6,444 bases of DNA from Clostridia bacterium (GTDB lineage: Bacteria; Bacillota; Clostridia; Oscillospirales; CAG-272). Under the pieces are notes generated by a model. It made no database searches. It saw nothing but the letters and a program-made list of their open reading frames with translations, and was not told where the DNA came from. Shown piece by piece: positions 4,772-6,444 of this stretch (positions within the stretch are counted from its first letter, which is position 1; the number at the start of each line of letters is the position of its first letter). The stretch is taken from contig JAQXKW010000077.1 in NCBI GenBank assembly GCA_029010655.1, forward strand, positions 1 to 6,444, given 5' to 3'. The position numbers and the translations under genes were made by a program.

Positions 4772-4915
4772 AATGGATACGAAAAACTTTCAGCGTCGAA
4801 AAAGTCGAGTGAAAAACCGGGGAGAAAAACGGCGAAAAGGAGCGTAGTATAAAAGGCGAAGGCGAAAACCGCCGAACAAATAATTACTGCGCAATGGATG
4901 AAAGGGAATTGAGGT

Positions 4916-5554
4916 ATGGCGAAAATGACATATTTTAAGGCATTTACAAGCTATCGGGAAAGCATTTTACCGCTGTCGGACGCCGAAAGGGGCAGGCTGT
5001 TTTGGGCATTGTTGGAATATACCGAAACCGGCAAAATCCCCGAGCTTTCGGGGAATGAGCGGTTTATTTTCCCCACAATGAAAGGTCAGATTGACCGGGA
5101 CGAGAAAGCGTACGAGACAAAATGCGAAAGACTTTCGGAGAACGCAATAAAACGCCACAAAAAGGCGGCAGACTCGGACGAAAATATGCAATTGCATGCA
5201 AATGCAGGCAAGGATAAGGATAAGATAAAGGTAAAGGAGAAGAAAAAGAATAAAGAAAAAGATATTATTACATATACCGATACACCGTCACAGACACCGT
5301 CACTTGAAGAAATAGAGGAATATTGCAGAGCAAAAAAGCTGTGTGTAAATCCGAAACGCTTTTATGATTACTATTCAAAGCATAACTGGCGCACATCGGA
5401 GGGCGAGGTAGTTGACGATTGGTATTCGCTGGCGGAAAACTGGAGCAGAACGGAAAAAGACGAAAAAAGCGCAGAGGGAAAAAGAGTAAGCTTTGACACG
5501 GACGATTTCTTTGAAGCGGCGCTGAAAGCCGCAAGGACACAGATCACAGTGTAA
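4916..5554 (+). CDS. Phage-replication-like protein (DUF6291-type N-terminus)
   Basis: A 212-residue protein in three parts. Residues 1-85 (MTYFKAFTSYRES..LPLSDAERGRLFWALLEY..PELSGNERFIFPTMKGQID) match the general pattern of DUF6291-type proteins in Firmicute phages. Residues 95-118 are a Lys-rich linker encoded by an almost pure-purine stretch (about 5205-5272). Residues 130-178 (EEIEEYCRAKK..VNPKRFYDYYSKHNW..DDWYSLAENW) resemble the C-terminal motif of phage replisome-organiser proteins, where V-[DN]-P..F..YY..W precedes a D-W..W segment. Such proteins help load the host helicase at a phage origin; that function is inferred. No other phage gene is present. ATG 4916 has AAAGGG (4901-4906) 9 bases upstream; ATG 4925, three codons on, has GAGG (4911-4914) 10 bases upstream and is equally possible. 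The family is moderately sure. Confidence 0.7.
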   Translation: MAKMTYFKAFTSYRESILPLSDAERGRLFWALLEYTETGKIPELSGNERFIFPTMKGQIDRDEKAYETKCERLSENAIKRHKKAADSDENMQLHANAGKDKDKIKVKEKKKNKEKDIITYTDTPSQTPSLEEIEEYCRAKKLCVNPKRFYDYYSKHNWRTSEGEVVDDWYSLAENWSRTEKDEKSAEGKRVSFDTDDFFEAALKAARTQITV

Positions 5555-5584
5555 AAAAGCCCCGAAAGCCGAAGCCTTCGGGGC
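5553..5584 (-). terminator. Intrinsic terminator of the HAD phosphatase gene
   Basis: On the minus strand GCCCCGAA (5584-5577) pairs with TTCGGGGC (5566-5559) across a 10-base loop, followed by six T (5558-5553). It is 20 bases past the phosphatase stop. Its T-tract overlaps the TAA stop codon (5552-5554) of the convergent plus-strand gene. On the plus strand the stem has no adjacent T-run, so that gene lacks a clear terminator of its own. Confidence 0.8.
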
Positions 5585-5603
5585 GACAGAGCAAATTTTT
5601 AGT

Positions 5604-6413
5604 TTATGCCATGGAGCGAGCCAATGCGGCGATGTCTCCCACCCCGTCCAGCACAACGCTGGGGCGGTAGGCATAGGTTTTAAGAGTTTCCATTGTGGAA
5701 ACGCCGGAAAGCACCAGCACTGTGGACATGCCACTTTCCATGCCGGAGATTACATCCGTGTCCATTCTGTCACCCACCATAACGGCGTCGGCGGAGTGGC
5801 AGCCAAGCTTTCTCAGCCCTGTCCGCATCATCAGCGGATTGGGCTTTCCGCAGAAATAAGCCTGCGTTCCCGTTGCCATTTCAATGGGCGCAATAAGTGC
5901 ACGGCAGGCAGGGGCAATGCCGTTTTCAACAGGACCCGAAACGTCGGAATTTGCGCCGATAAGCTTGGCGCCCGCCATAACCAGATTTGTGGCTTTGGTC
6001 AGGGTGTCCAGGGAATATGTGCGACCCTCGCCCACAACCACATAGTCGGGATTTACGTCATTCATGGTAATACCGGCGTCGTAAAGGGCATTCAGCAACC
6101 CTGCCTCGCCGATGGCGAAAACAGAGCAGCCGGGCGCTTGCTCCCTTAAAAAAGCCGCCGTTGCAAGAGCGCTTGTATAGAAACGCTCCTCCGGAACATC
6201 AAGTCCCATGCGGCAGAGCTTTTGGTTCAGCTCCTTAGGCGTATATCCGCTGTTGTTGGTCAGAAACAGGTATTCCTTTTTCTCCTCACGGAGCCAGTTA
6301 ATGAAATCCGCAACGCCGGGCAAAAGCTGATTTCCGTGATAGATAACGCCGTCCATATCACATATAAAGCCCGTCTTTTTGTTAAAGTCAATGCAGTTCT
6401 TTTTAGCGTTCAT
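5604..6413 (-). CDS. NagD-like HAD-IIA family phosphatase
   Basis: This 269-residue cytoplasmic protein is a complete HAD-superfamily subclass IIA phosphatase of the NagD/AraL/4-nitrophenylphosphatase type, of usual length. All four motifs are visible: motif I DMDGV (Asp19 nucleophile, Asp21 acid/base), motif II TNNSG (52-56), motif III Lys190 in GKPNP (189-193), and motif IV GDRMDTD (214-220) for Mg2+. The C2-type cap lies between motifs II and III. Members hydrolyse small phosphorylated metabolites such as sugar phosphates, nucleoside monophosphates or glycolate/glycerol phosphates, often as metabolite repair; the cap decides specificity and cannot be read here. The start has AAAGGAG at 6419-6425, 5 bases upstream. 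Its promoter lies outside the window. A terminator sits 20 bases after the stop. It is probably a single-gene unit. No anomaly is seen. Confidence 0.92.
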   Translation of the reverse strand: MNAKKNCIDFNKKTGFICDMDGVIYHGNQLLPGVADFINWLREEKKEYLFLTNNSGYTPKELNQKLCRMGLDVPEERFYTSALATAAFLREQAPGCSVFAIGEAGLLNALYDAGITMNDVNPDYVVVGEGRTYSLDTLTKATNLVMAGAKLIGANSDVSGPVENGIAPACRALIAPIEMATGTQAYFCGKPNPLMMRTGLRKLGCHSADAVMVGDRMDTDVISGMESGMSTVLVLSGVSTMETLKTYAYRPSVVLDGVGDIAALARSMA

Positions 6414-6444
6414 AAATGCTCCTTTGCCGCAGCAGTATTTGAAA

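Noticed and set aside
5796..6149. Plus-strand frame of 117 codons opposite the HAD gene
   Set aside because: It is antisense to a complete HAD-IIA phosphatase with all four catalytic motifs and shows no recognisable domain.

Overview
The window looks like a chromosomal stretch from an anaerobic, probably gut-dwelling clostridial Firmicute of the Ruminococcaceae/Oscillospiraceae type. This is inferred from intermediate GC content, AAGGAGG-type ribosome binding sites, a canonical sigma-A promoter, an ECF-type vitamin transporter subunit, a BlaI/M56 regulatory pair and intergenic palindromes of a style common in that group. There are five protein genes, no rRNA or tRNA genes, and a large share of structured non-coding DNA.

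Layout. Positions 1-760 hold no credible gene. They form a repeat island bounded by two ~105-bp imperfect inverted arms (18-122 and 590-693). Inside are an inverted pair of a second palindrome family (153-201 / 225-278) and a further inverted pair of the first family (349-392 / 522-565). A tandem array of the heptamer CTAGCCG follows at 704-731. Positions 786-3972 hold a two-gene operon: a strong promoter with two copies of a BlaI-like operator, a BlaI/MecI-family repressor (851-1237), and, with a 1-base stop/start overlap, a 911-residue BlaR1-like M56 membrane metallopeptidase (1237-3972). Its extracellular C-terminal part is not a penicillin-binding domain; it holds YD-like repeats and an unrecognised distal region. 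Two opposed intrinsic terminators (4000-4054) follow, then degenerate pieces resembling the island end and a second CTAGCCG array (4152-4186). That array runs into the 3' end of a minus-strand ECF transporter S component (4180-4713). A compact divergent promoter region separates it from a plus-strand phage-replication-like protein (4916-5554). The latter converges on a minus-strand NagD-like HAD phosphatase (5604-6413).

How the genes work together. The repressor and peptidase are most simply read as a sensor-protease/repressor switch: an extracellular signal activates the M56 protease, the repressor is inactivated, and the operon (and perhaps unlinked targets) is derepressed. The lack of a beta-lactam-binding domain means the signal is probably not a beta-lactam, and no resistance gene lies next to the pair. 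The ECF subunit, the phage-like protein and the HAD phosphatase look like independent transcription units. The parts most deserving a second look are the replaced sensor domain, the nested inverted-repeat island, and the heptamer arrays, whose units carry stop codons on both strands.
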